This document shows, piece after piece, positions 53,403 through 62,698 of a stretch of DNA of 64,000 bases. Position 1 is the first letter of the stretch, and every line of letters begins with the position of its first letter. The notes beneath the pieces were generated by a model. It ran no database searches and was not told the origin of the DNA. It was given only the letters and a program-made list of their open reading frames with translations. The DNA lies in NCBI GenBank assembly GCA_030607875.1, contig JAUWJD010000008.1:1-64000 (forward strand), in the 5' to 3' direction. Source of the stretch: Chloroflexota bacterium (lineage in GTDB: Bacteria; Chloroflexota; Anaerolineae; UBA2200). The position numbers and the translations under genes are program-made.

Positions 53403-54802
53403 TTTCGTCCAGAGACCCCGAGGCCCTTTCGGCCACGAGCCGTGCCTCTGGTTCGCTTCTTTGCGCGTTGTACTGGCCGTGCCTCAAGACGATAGTTCGG
53501 TGCGGTGATCTCCCACCTCTGGCTAAGGCTGAGATCAAAGAGGCGTGTTGCGACTCGAGGGTCGATATTGGCATCCTTCGTCATGGTGACAACCGTGGGC
53601 AGCCGCGCATTGTAACGATGGTCAAGAAGTTGGAATAACTTTTCCTGTGCCCAGGCAGAGGCGCTGTGCGTGCCCAGATCATCCAGGATGAGCAGGGGCG
53701 CGCGCCGGATTTCAGCAAAGCGGCGCTCAAACCCGACAGTGCTGTTCGGGCCAAAGGTCGCCCGTAGGTGATCCAGCAGGTCAGGCACAAGGACGAAAAG
53801 AGCAGGGTAGCCGTTGTGCACGCGGTAGTTGGCGACAGCAGCAACCAGGTGGGTCTTACCACAGCCATAGTCGCCCAGGAGGACCAGCCAGCCCTCTGGC
53901 TCTTGCGCGTAGGCCTTCACTATGGCCAATGTCCGGCTGAGATTTGTCCGCTGTGAGGCATCCAGGGCAAGATCCCGAGAACGCAGATCAAACGTGTCGA
54001 AAGTCTGGTGAGCATGCAGGCCCAGGCTGCTCAGTTCCGATTGATTCACCACTGCACTTCCGCGGTAGTCAGGAGCCAGGATGTGCACCAGGGCTGACCA
54101 CTCCAGTTCAGCAAGGCGTGACCGCAGTCTGGCGTCCAGGTCCTCGAGCTCAGCATTGGTGGTGATCACCGTAGGCAATTGGGCGTTGTAGCGGTAGTTG
54201 AGTATCTGATAGAGTTTCTCCTGTGCCCATGCAGTGCTGCTTTGGGCACCGAGGTCGTCCAGAATGAGCAGTGGAGCAGTGCGCACGGTGTCAAAACGGC
54301 GGTCAAAGCTAACCGCACTGTCAGGAGCATAAGCCGCTCGCAGGTGATCGAGCAAATCCGGCACCACCACAAAGAGCACCGGCAGGCCTTGCTCCACCTG
54401 GTAGTTGGCGACGGCCGCGGCCAGGTGAGTTTTGCCACAGCCATAGCTGCCCTTCAGGAGCAACCAACCCTGAGGCTGCTGGGCATAGGCCAAGGCCCGT
54501 TTATAGGCTTTGCGCAGGTTGTCCTGCATCTGCGGGTTGAGGCCATGGCCATCGGCGACGAAGGTGTCAAAGGTCATACGCGTCAAGAGCCCCAGGTTGC
54601 TGGCACGACGCAAGTCCTGCAAACGCCGCCGCCCTATCTCCCGGAGCTTGCATTGACAGGGCACCGCACGACCAAAGTCCGGATGGCCGGGAGGCACGTC
54701 GCGCCGCAGATAGCCGGAGCCATGGCAAATGGGACAGAGGTCGCCGTTTCGCGGATCAGTGTTCGATGTATTCCTTGTACTCTTCGTACCAGCTCTTCTC
54801 AC
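53399..54802 (-). CDS. DnaC/IstB-like protein with two tandem AAA+ domains
   Basis: I start at the GTG at 54802 (AGGAG close by), overlapping the DnaD-like gene by 47 nt; an open frame further upstream is only its shadow. 467 aa. An N-terminal zinc motif CPIC...CQC (23-26, 49-51) is followed by two AAA+ domains: Walker A GSYGCGKTH (118-126) and GDYGCGKTH (about 310-318), each with LLILDDLG. The first has the sensor motif TTN, the second TMT, so the second may be impaired. DnaC/DnaI-type loaders normally have one domain. With DnaB and DnaD-like genes upstream, a helicase-loader role is likely. Confidence 0.85.
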   Translation of the reverse strand: MRRAGTKSTRNTSNTDPRNGDLCPICHGSGYLRRDVPPGHPDFGRAVPCQCKLREIGRRRLQDLRRASNLGLLTRMTFDTFVADGHGLNPQMQDNLRKAYKRALAYAQQPQGWLLLKGSYGCGKTHLAAAVANYQVEQGLPVLFVVVPDLLDHLRAAYAPDSAVSFDRRFDTVRTAPLLILDDLGAQSSTAWAQEKLYQILNYRYNAQLPTVITTNAELEDLDARLRSRLAELEWSALVHILAPDYRGSAVVNQSELSSLGLHAHQTFDTFDLRSRDLALDASQRTNLSRTLAIVKAYAQEPEGWLVLLGDYGCGKTHLVAAVANYRVHNGYPALFVLVPDLLDHLRATFGPNSTVGFERRFAEIRRAPLLILDDLGTHSASAWAQEKLFQLLDHRYNARLPTVVTMTKDANIDPRVATRLFDLSLSQRWEITAPNYRLEARPVQRAKKRTRGTARGRKGLGVSGRK

Positions 54803-55445
54803 GTCTCCTGCCTTTGCCTTCGTCTTTGCCCTCAGTGGCCCAGCGCTCCAGAATGCGCCGCACGTATTTCCAGTTTCGCACGTTGTTCTCCACCGCAATG
54901 CGGAAAGCTTCCTCAATCCACTCCCGGGGATAGGTGCGTTCCGCATCCTGAAGCTCCTCGGCGATGATGGGCTGCAGCAAGCCGATGTTCTGTTCGTACA
55001 GCACAAAGATGTTGGGCCGTTCCACTGGCACCACCGGCTGCACCAAGGTTGTGCCTTCCGCCAGCTCGATCTCACCCAACTGAGCTTGCTCAAAAGCCTG
55101 CCGCCCCTTGCCACTATTGACGAAATAGAAGCGATCATCCCCTTCGCTACTGACGAGGCAAAGCAGCGTGCCCCGCGACACCGCTTTCTGCAGGCCTTCC
55201 CGCAGCGCCTCCTCTGGCGAGGAGGCCAGCCCCTGCAAGCTACGCAGCAGCCCGCCATCACTTCGCAAGTCCTGGAGCGTCACGTAGCGCCGCGCTCCCT
55301 TCTTGCGATGAAGCAACCAGAATACGTGCAACGTCACCTTCAATTCGGCCAGGTTGTCAATGAGCGGAAGCAGCTCGCCAAAGAAGAGGTCGGGAAGCGG
55401 GGTGTAGGCCAGTTTGCCAATTGGAAAACCGGAGAAGGCTCTCAT
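54756..55445 (-). CDS. DnaD-domain primosome protein
   Basis: 229 aa. The ATG overlaps the dnaB stop as ATGA. The C-terminal DnaD/DnaB2 domain is clear: [15 protein letters not shown], then [23 protein letters not shown] and [12 protein letters not shown]. DnaD proteins remodel DNA at origins during helicase loading. It is in an operon with dnaB and the DnaC-like gene. Confidence 0.85.
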   Translation of the reverse strand: MRAFSGFPIGKLAYTPLPDLFFGELLPLIDNLAELKVTLHVFWLLHRKKGARRYVTLQDLRSDGGLLRSLQGLASSPEEALREGLQKAVSRGTLLCLVSSEGDDRFYFVNSGKGRQAFEQAQLGEIELAEGTTLVQPVVPVERPNIFVLYEQNIGLLQPIIAEELQDAERTYPREWIEEAFRIAVENNVRNWKYVRRILERWATEGKDEGKGRRREKSWYEEYKEYIEH

Positions 55446-56803
55446 GCGACACCTTGCTCGGATCGATAACCCAGATCCTGGTCATAGGTGGCCAGATCGG
55501 TGAACCTGGTCTGCTCACCTACAAAGCGAAGCGATATCTGACCTGTGGGGCCATTGCGGTGTTTGGAGACGATGATGTCGGCAATGTGCTGACGTTCGGT
55601 GTTTTCATCGTACATCTCTTCACGGTAAATGAAAATGACGACATCTGCATCCTGCTCGATCGTACCAGACTCCCGCAGGTCCGACAGGATCGGCCGCTTG
55701 TCCTGCCGTGATTCGACAGCGCGCGAAAGTTGCGACATGGCCATGACAGGCACGTTCAACTCGCGGGCCAGAGCTTTGAGCTCACGCGAAATGTAGGACA
55801 CTTCCTGCACCCGATTCTCCTTGCGCACACCACTGCGCATCAACTGCATGTAGTCGATGATAACCAGGTTCAGGCCATACTCTGCGGCCAAACGGCGGCA
55901 TTTGGTGCGGATCTCCATCGGCGAAGGGGACGGCGAGTCATCTACAAAGATGTGCGCCTCGGCGAGAGAACCGCTGGCTTTGACGAACTTGTCCCACTCG
56001 ATATCCTGGATGTCTCCCACACGCAGACGCTGCGAACTGATGCCCGTTTGGCCGGCAATCAGGCGCTGCACCAGTTGTTCACCAGACATCTCCAGGCTGA
56101 AGAATGCTACCACCGCCTTATGCTTCAGCGCCGCACTCTGGGCAACGCTCAAGCCGAAGCTGCTCTTGCCCATGCCAGGTCTTCCAGCAACGATGATCAA
56201 ATCGGAAGGCTGCAGGCCTCCCAACAGCCTATCCAGGTCAATGAAGCTGGTGGGCAGGCCTATCATTTCGTCCTGATGCTGATGCAGATACTCGATGCGA
56301 TCATAATACTCTGTCAGGATTCGACTGAGCGGCGTCAATCCTCGCGAGACGCGGCGCTGAGATACATCGAAGAGAATCTGCTCAGCACGGTCAACGACCA
56401 CCTCGACGTCCTCCGCTTCGTCGTAGGCCAGCCCAGCAATCTTGCCTGCCGCTTCAATCAGGCGACGGAGGATGGCGGTCCGCTCCACAATATGTGCGTA
56501 GTATTCGACGTGGATAGAGGTAGGAACGCTGTTGATCAGTGAGGTCAGGTAGGCAGGTCCGCCAACCGCCTCCAGTTGTCCACGCCGTTCCATCTCGTCG
56601 CACAGCGTAACAAAGTCAGCCGGTTCACGGTGTTCATGAAGATCGAGGATGCCAGCGTAGATCTGGCCGTGAGCTTCGCGGTAATAGTCCTCCGGGTGCA
56701 GGAAAGGTGCGATTTTGATGATTGCATCACGGTCAATAAGCAGGCTGCCCAAGACCGACTGTTCGGCGTCAATGTTCTGGGGCGGCAATCTATCCACAGT
56801 CAT
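55442..56803 (-). CDS. dnaB: replicative DNA helicase DnaB
   Basis: 453 aa. N-terminal helical domain ([15 protein letters not shown]), linker, and RecA-like domain with Walker [27 protein letters not shown] and [10 protein letters not shown]. It unwinds DNA at the fork. The start is 3 nt after the DUF151 gene, within a replication operon. No intein. Confidence 0.95.
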   Translation of the reverse strand: MTVDRLPPQNIDAEQSVLGSLLIDRDAIIKIAPFLHPEDYYREAHGQIYAGILDLHEHREPADFVTLCDEMERRGQLEAVGGPAYLTSLINSVPTSIHVEYYAHIVERTAILRRLIEAAGKIAGLAYDEAEDVEVVVDRAEQILFDVSQRRVSRGLTPLSRILTEYYDRIEYLHQHQDEMIGLPTSFIDLDRLLGGLQPSDLIIVAGRPGMGKSSFGLSVAQSAALKHKAVVAFFSLEMSGEQLVQRLIAGQTGISSQRLRVGDIQDIEWDKFVKASGSLAEAHIFVDDSPSPSPMEIRTKCRRLAAEYGLNLVIIDYMQLMRSGVRKENRVQEVSYISRELKALARELNVPVMAMSQLSRAVESRQDKRPILSDLRESGTIEQDADVVIFIYREEMYDENTERQHIADIIVSKHRNGPTGQISLRFVGEQTRFTDLATYDQDLGYRSEQGVA

Positions 56804-56806
56804 GTG

Positions 56807-57310
56807 TTAGCTTCCCTCGGGCGGTTCGTCTCCCAGATCCAGGCTGTTGACAAAGTCACGGAAAGCCGCAAGCTGCTCCTCTTCCTCTGGGGAGACAGGC
56901 TCCAGCTCAGGGCTCTCCACGATAGCGGCCTGTGCCATGACTTTGTCGGTAACGTAGATGGGCACGCCACATCGTACGGCCAGGGCCATGGCGTCACTGG
57001 GACGTGAATCTATCTCCACGTGCCGCCCGGCAACATCCATCACAATCCGGCCATGATATGTGTTGTCCTTCAATTCGCTGATTAGAACGTGGGAAACCGT
57101 AGCTCCCAATTCCTGGATGATGTTGTTCAGCAAGTCATGGGTCATGGGGCGAGGTGGCTCGATATGCTGCAGAGCCATGGCAATAGCGTCTGCTTCGTAT
57201 TGACCGATCCAGATGGGCAGATATCGCTCAACCTCGACATCTTTCAGCAGCACCACACGGTGCGGAGATATGAGACTGACCCGAACGCTATCAATGCTTG
57301 TGGCAATCAC
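56807..57310 (-). CDS. DUF151 bifunctional-nuclease-domain protein
   Basis: 167 aa from the GTG at 57310, behind GGAGG with 9 bp spacing. Motifs: VLLKDVEVERYLPIWIG, EADAIAMAL, EIDSRPSDAMALAVR. This is the DUF151 (bifunctional nuclease) family, with a C-terminal acidic tail. First gene of the operon with dnaB; the plant and bacterial homologues have DNase/RNase activity reported. Confidence 0.85.
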   Translation of the reverse strand: MIATSIDSVRVSLISPHRVVLLKDVEVERYLPIWIGQYEADAIAMALQHIEPPRPMTHDLLNNIIQELGATVSHVLISELKDNTYHGRIVMDVAGRHVEIDSRPSDAMALAVRCGVPIYVTDKVMAQAAIVESPELEPVSPEEEEQLAAFRDFVNSLDLGDEPPEGS

Positions 57311-57409
57311 CTGATGAACCCTCCCTGAGCCCCACACCACTGCAGAGCCAAGCCTCGATGTCAGCCACCGAAATAACAGTCTGCATGAACGAACGGGGCT
57401 CACTACAAC

Positions 57410-57437
57410 ATTATACTGTAGAGGCGGTTGGAGCCAA
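57410..57437 (-). promoter_or_regulatory. promoter of the DUF151-dnaB operon
   Basis: On the minus strand: TTGGCT (57437-57432), 16 bp, TATAAT (57415-57410). Confidence 0.6.
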
Positions 57438-57481
57438 AACGGCTTGCTGGACTGGACAGCCAGGCCGCCGCACAGCACGGT

Positions 57482-57510
57482 TTGGCAAGAGTCAAGTGCC
57501 GGTGTAGAAT
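57482..57510 (+). promoter_or_regulatory. promoter of udp
   Basis: TTGGCA (57482-57487), 17 bp, TAGAAT (57505-57510), divergent from the previous promoter. Confidence 0.6.
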
Positions 57511-57579
57511 AGCGTTCCTGGGGCATCTATACTGTCGATCCATGAAGATCACTGAATCGCTCTCGGTACAGGAGGGGAA

Positions 57580-58374
57580 ATGGCTCTGCAATACCACATA
57601 CAGTGTCGCGAAGGCGATGTCGCTCCCTACGTGCTCCTGCCTGGAGATCCAGGACGCGTGCCCATCGTGGCGGCGCAGTGGGATGAGGCGCACAAGGTAG
57701 CCCAGAACCGTGAGTACACAACGTACACGGGCAACTACAAGGGCGTGCCGATTACCTGCACCAGCACGGGTATCGGCTGTCCTTCCACAGCCATCGCCAT
57801 CGAAGAACTGGCGCGCGTGGGTGCACGCACCTTTATCCGCATTGGCACCTGTGGCACGTTCCAGGACGATGTGCAGAACGGCGACCTGGCCATCTTTGAC
57901 GCAGCCATGCGTTACGATGGCACGTCGCATCTCTACGCTCCACCAGAGTTCCCGGCGGTCGCCTCTTTGGACGTCACGCAGGCGCTGATCCACGCCGCTC
58001 AGGAGCTGGGCACGCAATACCACGTGGGCATCACACGCAGTGCCGACAGCTTCTACGCCCGCCACGCCCGCCCAGGCTCATCGTTCAACAACTTCTGGCA
58101 GTCCGGTTGGGCGCAGCACTTTGCTGACCTGCAGCGGCTTGGAGTCTTGGGCGCAGAAATGGAAGCCAGCATCATCTTTGTCCTGGCTCGTGTCTGGGGC
58201 CTGCGTGCTGGAGCCTGCGCCGTCGTCCTGGACAACGTAATGGAAGTGACTGGCAAAACGGGACATTTTGATCCAGAGGCTGGCTTTGCTCACAACCGTG
58301 AACCCATCGAGATCATGAGTCAGGTGGCTTCGGAGGCTGTGCGACGGCTTTACGATCAGGATCTGCATAGGTAA
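57580..58374 (+). CDS. udp: uridine phosphorylase
   Basis: 264 aa. AGGAGGGG precedes the ATG. NP-I family: LLPGDPGRV near 19-26, a phosphate-binding RIGTCGTFQ, and GAEMEAS for ribose binding. It phosphorolyses uridine or deoxyuridine to base and (deoxy)ribose-1-phosphate. It sits next to the BMC operon and would supply its pentose phosphate (inference); phosphopentomutase is not in the window. Confidence 0.85.
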   Translation: MALQYHIQCREGDVAPYVLLPGDPGRVPIVAAQWDEAHKVAQNREYTTYTGNYKGVPITCTSTGIGCPSTAIAIEELARVGARTFIRIGTCGTFQDDVQNGDLAIFDAAMRYDGTSHLYAPPEFPAVASLDVTQALIHAAQELGTQYHVGITRSADSFYARHARPGSSFNNFWQSGWAQHFADLQRLGVLGAEMEASIIFVLARVWGLRAGACAVVLDNVMEVTGKTGHFDPEAGFAHNREPIEIMSQVASEAVRRLYDQDLHR

Positions 58375-58375
58375 A

Positions 58376-58474
58376 GCGCTCCCAGGAACAAGATACGGGG
58401 CTCCTACGGCGCTGCTGGCTTGGATTGCATTGATGCTGGGTCTGCTTTTCGCGGCTAGACGTTGGTACCCGTGA
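58376..58474 (+). pseudogene. remnant of an LPGTR-type cell-surface anchor
   Basis: A frame without a start or upstream extension reads LPGTR, then a hydrophobic segment of about 20 residues (LLAWIALMLGLLF), then ARRW and a TGA at 58472-58474. That order is the sortase sorting signal plan. Probably the decayed C-terminal end of a lost surface protein. Confidence 0.35.
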
Positions 58475-58502
58475 TCCTGGCCTGCAGCCAGGCTCTCCAC
58501 AT

Positions 58503-58533
58503 GGATAATGACCACAAGATGTGGTCATTATCC
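58503..58533. promoter_or_regulatory. 13-bp perfect inverted repeat upstream of the BMC promoter
   Basis: GGATAATGACCAC (58503-58515), 5-nt loop, GTGGTCATTATCC (58521-58533), 44 bp before the -35 box. It has no T tract, so it could be an operator as well as a terminator of udp. Confidence 0.55.
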
Positions 58534-58576
58534 TGATCGGCATCTACCCTCAGCGGTTGTGAACTGGCCATGTAAT

Positions 58577-58604
58577 TTGACTTTGGCACTATGTGGTGTA
58601 TAAT
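58577..58604 (+). promoter_or_regulatory. promoter of the BMC operon
   Basis: TTGACT (58577-58582), 16 bp, TATAAT (58599-58604). It rules out the TTG at 58604 as a start codon of rpiB. Confidence 0.75.
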
Positions 58605-58636
58605 TGCACCATTACTCAATGCAGAGGCCAGGGCAG

Positions 58637-59404
58637 ATGCAGGAAGAAGAAATCCAGAAGCTGGTTCGCAAGGCAGTACAAAAGGCTATCGGGGCAACAA
58701 CCGATTCCCCTGCGCCTGTCACCCGACGCCGTGCCCTGACTGGACGAAAGGTGATTACCGAGGCCGATCTACGGGATGCTGCGCCCGGCAGCGAAATCGC
58801 GGTACCCGCCGATGCCTTGGTCACTCCCCTGGCCCATGACCTCATCCGCGAACGCCATCTGAAACTCGTTGAGGAAGGATCAAAACCCTCCCCTGCGACT
58901 GTATCATCGCTGCCAGTTCCTACTTCTGGCCAACAGAGTACACCGCCAGAAAAAACGGTGGCTCTGGGAGCAGACCACGGCGGTCTGGCCCTGAAAGAGA
59001 ACCTCAAAGGCTACTTGCAGGAACTCGGGTACGCAGTTCTAGACTGTGGTACCTCCAGCTCCGAGTCCGTGGATTACCCCGACTTTGCCTACGCCGTGGC
59101 CAGGCTGGTAGCTGAAGGGCGGGCAGCGCGCGGCATCATGATCGATGGAGCTGGCATCGGCTCGTGCATGGCCGCCAACAAGGTACCTGGAGTCCGTGCG
59201 GCCATGTGCTATGACCTGTCCACAGCAGCGAACAGCCGTGAGCACAATGACGCCAACCTACTGACCCTCGGCGGCGGCTTGCTGGGCGCCAACCTGGCCC
59301 GGCAGATCGTCAAGACCTGGATGAGCACCCCTTTTGGTGGTGGACGTCACGCCCGCCGCGTCGACAAGATCATGGCCATCGAGCGCCGATACCTCAAGAA
59401 GTGA
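58637..59404 (+). CDS. rpiB: RpiB-type sugar-phosphate isomerase with N-terminal BMC domain
   Basis: 255 aa from the ATG at 58637 (an ATG at 58619 is possible). An amphipathic [15 protein letters not shown] helix (about 4-18) looks like an encapsulation peptide. A domain with [11 protein letters not shown] and VTPLAHDLI follows, then a Pro/Ser linker, then an RpiB/LacAB fold (about 105-255) with [20 protein letters not shown] and IGSCMAANK. It would interconvert ribose-5- and ribulose-5-phosphate. The N-terminal module recalls those of other BMC enzymes. First gene of the operon. Confidence 0.85.
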   Translation: MQEEEIQKLVRKAVQKAIGATTDSPAPVTRRRALTGRKVITEADLRDAAPGSEIAVPADALVTPLAHDLIRERHLKLVEEGSKPSPATVSSLPVPTSGQQSTPPEKTVALGADHGGLALKENLKGYLQELGYAVLDCGTSSSESVDYPDFAYAVARLVAEGRAARGIMIDGAGIGSCMAANKVPGVRAAMCYDLSTAANSREHNDANLLTLGGGLLGANLARQIVKTWMSTPFGGGRHARRVDKIMAIERRYLKK

Positions 59405-59453
59405 GCCCGTGGCAGAATCCGGGCCCACTGACCCTTTCCATGCGAGGACAAAC

Positions 59454-60338
59454 ATGTCTGTAGCAACGTCTGGTGTTGAGATTCTGGTTGAGCAGATCAC
59501 CCGCGAAGTCGTCGCCATGCTGCGCGTGCAGCAAAACAGCAGCGTGTGCACGCTGGCCCTCGGCGCCACGTGTTCCAGTTGCATGTTGTGCGTAGAAAAG
59601 CGCCCTGAACTGGTGCAGCAATTTGTCGATGCCGGGGCGACGCGCCTGGGTGGTGCTCTCGGCTTGCATCAAGTGCCAGCGGGAGTAGCCCAATACATCG
59701 ATCACACTCTGCTCAAAGCAGATGCTACTCCACAACAGCTTGGCAAGCTCTGTGCCGAAGCCCGGGAGTATCATTTCGCCTCGGTGTGCGTCAACCCATC
59801 CAACGTGCGGCAATGCGCTGAACTCTTGCGCGGCACGCCTGTGCTGGTTTGCAGCGTGATCGGCTTCCCGCTGGGAGCGACCGTGCCCGAGGTGAAAGCT
59901 TACGAGAGCGAGCGTGCCATCTGGGACGGCGCGACCGAAGTGGACATGGTGATCAATATCGGAGCCCTCAAGGGCGGCGATTATGCCCTGGTGCAGCGCG
60001 ACATCGAGGCGGTGGTCCACGTGGCACACCGCAACCGCGCGCTGACCAAAGTCATCATTGAGGCAGCTCTATTGACCGACGACGAGAAGGTCAAGGCCTG
60101 CACCGTGGCCAAGGCCGCCTGCGCAGATTACGTCAAAACATCCACCGGCTTTGGCCCAGGTGGTGCAACCCTGCACGACGTCGAGTTAATGCGTCGTACC
60201 GTCGGACCTGATATGGGCGTCAAGGCAGCGGGAGGCATTCGCGACTATCCCACCGCACAGAAAATGATCGCTGCTGGCGCAACCCGCATTGGGGCCAGTG
60301 CTGGCGTCAAGATCGTGCAGCAGTCTGAGACAAAGTAG
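59454..60338 (+). CDS. deoC: deoxyribose-phosphate aldolase with Cys-rich N-terminal extension
   Basis: 294 aa from the ATG at 59454 behind GAGGA. Residues 7-24 form an amphipathic encapsulation-type helix ([16 protein letters not shown]); residues 32-46 have four cysteines ([15 protein letters not shown]) that may hold a metal. The aldolase barrel (about 78-294) has Asp164 in EVDMV, the Schiff-base Lys228 in YVKTSTGFG and Lys257 in GVKAAGG. It splits deoxyribose-5-phosphate to acetaldehyde and glyceraldehyde-3-phosphate; acetaldehyde is the volatile product that a shell would retain. Confidence 0.9.
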   Translation: MSVATSGVEILVEQITREVVAMLRVQQNSSVCTLALGATCSSCMLCVEKRPELVQQFVDAGATRLGGALGLHQVPAGVAQYIDHTLLKADATPQQLGKLCAEAREYHFASVCVNPSNVRQCAELLRGTPVLVCSVIGFPLGATVPEVKAYESERAIWDGATEVDMVINIGALKGGDYALVQRDIEAVVHVAHRNRALTKVIIEAALLTDDEKVKACTVAKAACADYVKTSTGFGPGGATLHDVELMRRTVGPDMGVKAAGGIRDYPTAQKMIAAGATRIGASAGVKIVQQSETK

Positions 60339-60350
60339 CCAGGAAGGAAC

Positions 60351-61616
60351 ATGGCAGGCACAAGATCGTTTCGCAACTCACTACTCATCGTCCTCTTGGT
60401 GCTGAGCTTCTGTTTGTCTCTCGGCCAGACGGCGCAGGCCGGGGGACCGATCGAGGTGCTCTCATCCACGACCCGCAACAATTTCCCCGTGGAGCTGTTC
60501 TTTGACATTGCCGTGGTTGCTGAGGTCAGTGACGTTGTGTCCATCCAGTTGAGCTTTCAGATGCGTGGTCAAGGTTCGGAGACTATCGCTCCGCTCGAGT
60601 TTGACCCAGGCCGACAGGCTGAGGCCAGCTACCGCTGGTACACAGAGCGAATCACGATCCCACCCGGCGTACCGATCGAATACTACTGGGTGATCGTGGA
60701 TGAAGAGGGCCATCGCCTGCGCACGGAGCCACAGACGGTGTACTATGACGACGTGCGCTTTGACTGGCAGGTTCTTGAGCACAAAGACGTAGCTGTGTTC
60801 TGGTACGGGGGCGGAGAAGAGCTAGGCCACAAGCTGTTCGACTCTGCTGTGGCAGCGCTGCAACGCTTGACTGCGACGACCGAGGCAAAACTTGAGTATC
60901 CAATCCGTATTGTCATCTATGCCAGCGAGGAAGGTTTTCGGTCTGCTTTCCCCTATTTGAACGAATGGGTCGGAGGGCGAGCCTTCACCGAAGCAGCGCT
61001 CATCGTTCTGTACGCCGAGACCGATGCGGCCAGCCTGTCCTGGACGTTGGAACGAGGGATCCCACACGAGATCTCGCATATCCTCTTTCACCAGGCTACC
61101 GAACACCCTTACAGTTCCCCGCCAGCCTGGCTGGACGAAGGCCTGGCGATGCACAACGAAAACGCATCCCACAGCAGAGAGATGACCCTGGTGAGGCAGG
61201 CGGTGCAGCGCGGGGAGTTGCTTTCGCTGGCGCAGATCAGTGGGGGCTTTCCAGCAGATTCCAAAGCCGCCAGGCTGTCGTATGCGGAGAGCCTGAGCAC
61301 TGTAGAGTTCATCCTGGGGCGTTATGGTGCGGAGGCAATGGCAGCCTTTTTGCAGGCTTTCAAGGAAGGCAAAACCACTGACGAAGCCACACGCCAGGCA
61401 TTTAGCCTCTCGCTGGATGATTTCGAGGTTGAATGGAAGGATTACCTGGCTCAAATGTCCCCACCTGCACAACCAGGGCTGCCCTCTATTCCCATACAGG
61501 TTCCAAGGAACTACCTTGCCCTGCTGGCGGGGGGACTGCTGTGCTGCGGCGGTGTGGTAGCGTTGGCCGCCTTTGGGGTCTTGGTCCTGATCCTGTCGAA
61601 GCGTGCGCGAACTTGA
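60351..61616 (+). CDS. secreted, C-terminally anchored peptidase MA-like metallopeptidase
   Basis: 421 aa, 12 nt after deoC. Signal peptide (about 10-30), a beta-rich region, a gluzincin motif HEISH (239-243) with the third ligand Glu263 in WLDEGLA, and a C-terminal membrane helix (about 395-416). It acts outside the cytoplasm, so it cannot be a lumen enzyme of the BMC. Its place between deoC and the shell genes is unexpected. Confidence 0.8.
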   Translation: MAGTRSFRNSLLIVLLVLSFCLSLGQTAQAGGPIEVLSSTTRNNFPVELFFDIAVVAEVSDVVSIQLSFQMRGQGSETIAPLEFDPGRQAEASYRWYTERITIPPGVPIEYYWVIVDEEGHRLRTEPQTVYYDDVRFDWQVLEHKDVAVFWYGGGEELGHKLFDSAVAALQRLTATTEAKLEYPIRIVIYASEEGFRSAFPYLNEWVGGRAFTEAALIVLYAETDAASLSWTLERGIPHEISHILFHQATEHPYSSPPAWLDEGLAMHNENASHSREMTLVRQAVQRGELLSLAQISGGFPADSKAARLSYAESLSTVEFILGRYGAEAMAAFLQAFKEGKTTDEATRQAFSLSLDDFEVEWKDYLAQMSPPAQPGLPSIPIQVPRNYLALLAGGLLCCGGVVALAAFGVLVLILSKRART

Positions 61617-61659
61617 TTGGATTGCTTGCATCATAAACAAAGAACGGGAGGGTTGTACA

Positions 61660-62295
61660 TTGATAGACCTGCGAGCATATGTGTTTCTGGATTCATTGCA
61701 GCCACAGATGGCGGCTTTCGTCGGTTCCACGGCGCGCGGCTTTCTGCCCCTTGTAGGCGACGCGTCACTATGGGTAGAGATATCGCCCGGCATTGAGATC
61801 AACCGCGTCACCGATATCGCTGTCAAGGCGACGAACGTCAAGCCCGCTCTGCAGGTTGTCGAGCGGTTGTTCGGCTTGTTGGAAGTACATGCCCCGTCTC
61901 AAGCAGACGTGCGTGACGCGGGCCGAGCGATTCTGGATGCTTTGGACCTCAAACCAGAGGATCGCTGGAAGCCCCAGATCCAGTCCAGCCAGATCATCCG
62001 TCACGTGGACGACCACCACGCCCAGTTGGTGAACCGCAACCGACATGGCATGATGCTGATTCCTGGACAGACACTGTACATCATGGAGGTATCTCCAGCA
62101 GCCTATGCCGCCCTGGCCGCCAACGAGGCCGAAAAGGCCGCCGAGATCAACATCATCGAGGTACGGCCATTTGGCACTTTCGGACGCGTATACCTCGGCG
62201 GCAAAGAGAGGGACATCATGGCCGGCTATGGCGCAGCGGTGGCAGCAATTGAAGGCATCAGCGGCAAGGAAACGCAAAAAGTAAAACGCGAATAG
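61660..62295 (+). CDS. BMC-T trimeric shell protein (two BMC domains)
   Basis: 211 aa from a TTG at 61660, 7 bp after GGGAGGG; an in-frame GTG at 61603 overlaps the previous gene. Two tandem BMC domains (about 5-100 and 110-205), the second ending [17 protein letters not shown]. Trimers of such proteins form pseudohexameric shell tiles, some with gated pores. Confidence 0.85.
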   Translation: MIDLRAYVFLDSLQPQMAAFVGSTARGFLPLVGDASLWVEISPGIEINRVTDIAVKATNVKPALQVVERLFGLLEVHAPSQADVRDAGRAILDALDLKPEDRWKPQIQSSQIIRHVDDHHAQLVNRNRHGMMLIPGQTLYIMEVSPAAYAALAANEAEKAAEINIIEVRPFGTFGRVYLGGKERDIMAGYGAAVAAIEGISGKETQKVKRE

Positions 62296-62320
62296 AATTC
62301 ATCAAGGAGGACATGCAACA

Positions 62321-62626
62321 ATGGCAGAAGCATTGGGTATGATTGAGATCAAAGGGTTCGCAGCAATGGTGGAAGCTTCGGACGCCATGGTCAAGGCGGC
62401 CAAAGTCGAACTGGTCAGCTACGAGAAGATCGGCGGGGGATACGTGACCGCCATCGTGCGCGGTGACGTTGCGGCGGTAAAAGCCGCGGTGGAAGCAGGC
62501 GTACGCGGTGCAGAGAAGGTTGGTGAGATCATTTCGGCACACGTCATCGCCCGGCCGCACGTCAATATCGACCTTGTGCTGCCCCTGGGTCGCACTGAGC
62601 AGGCTAGAAAAGAGATCGAGGGATAG
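62321..62626 (+). CDS. BMC-H hexameric shell protein
   Basis: 101 aa. AAGGAGG precedes the ATG. The classical [21 protein letters not shown] opening is split here as [11 protein letters not shown] and [13 protein letters not shown], with the pore-side [15 protein letters not shown]. PduA/EutM family; the main facet tile of the shell. Confidence 0.95.
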   Translation: MAEALGMIEIKGFAAMVEASDAMVKAAKVELVSYEKIGGGYVTAIVRGDVAAVKAAVEAGVRGAEKVGEIISAHVIARPHVNIDLVLPLGRTEQARKEIEG

Positions 62627-62635
62627 TAAGTAAGC

Positions 62636-62694
62636 GAGGGAATCAGACATTTGTGTTCCCCTGGCTTCCTGGATTCCCTCCTCCAATGAGGAGG
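62636..62694 (+). promoter_or_regulatory. alternative hairpins controlling BMC-P translation
   Basis: GAGGGAATC (62636-62644) can pair with GATTCCCTC (62672-62680). Alternatively CCTCCTC (62677-62683) pairs perfectly with GAGGAGG (62688-62694), the ribosome binding site of BMC-P. The two stems share 62677-62680 and exclude each other. Confidence 0.55.
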
Positions 62695-62698
62695 TGCG

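Noticed and set aside
53399-55261. Long frame making the DnaC-like protein 620 aa
   Set aside because: The first 153 codons overlap the DnaD-like gene in another frame and are Arg/Cys-rich shadow sequence; the start is placed at 54802.
58604-58636. TTG start for rpiB
   Set aside because: It overlaps the -10 box TATAAT of the BMC promoter, so it cannot be in the mRNA.
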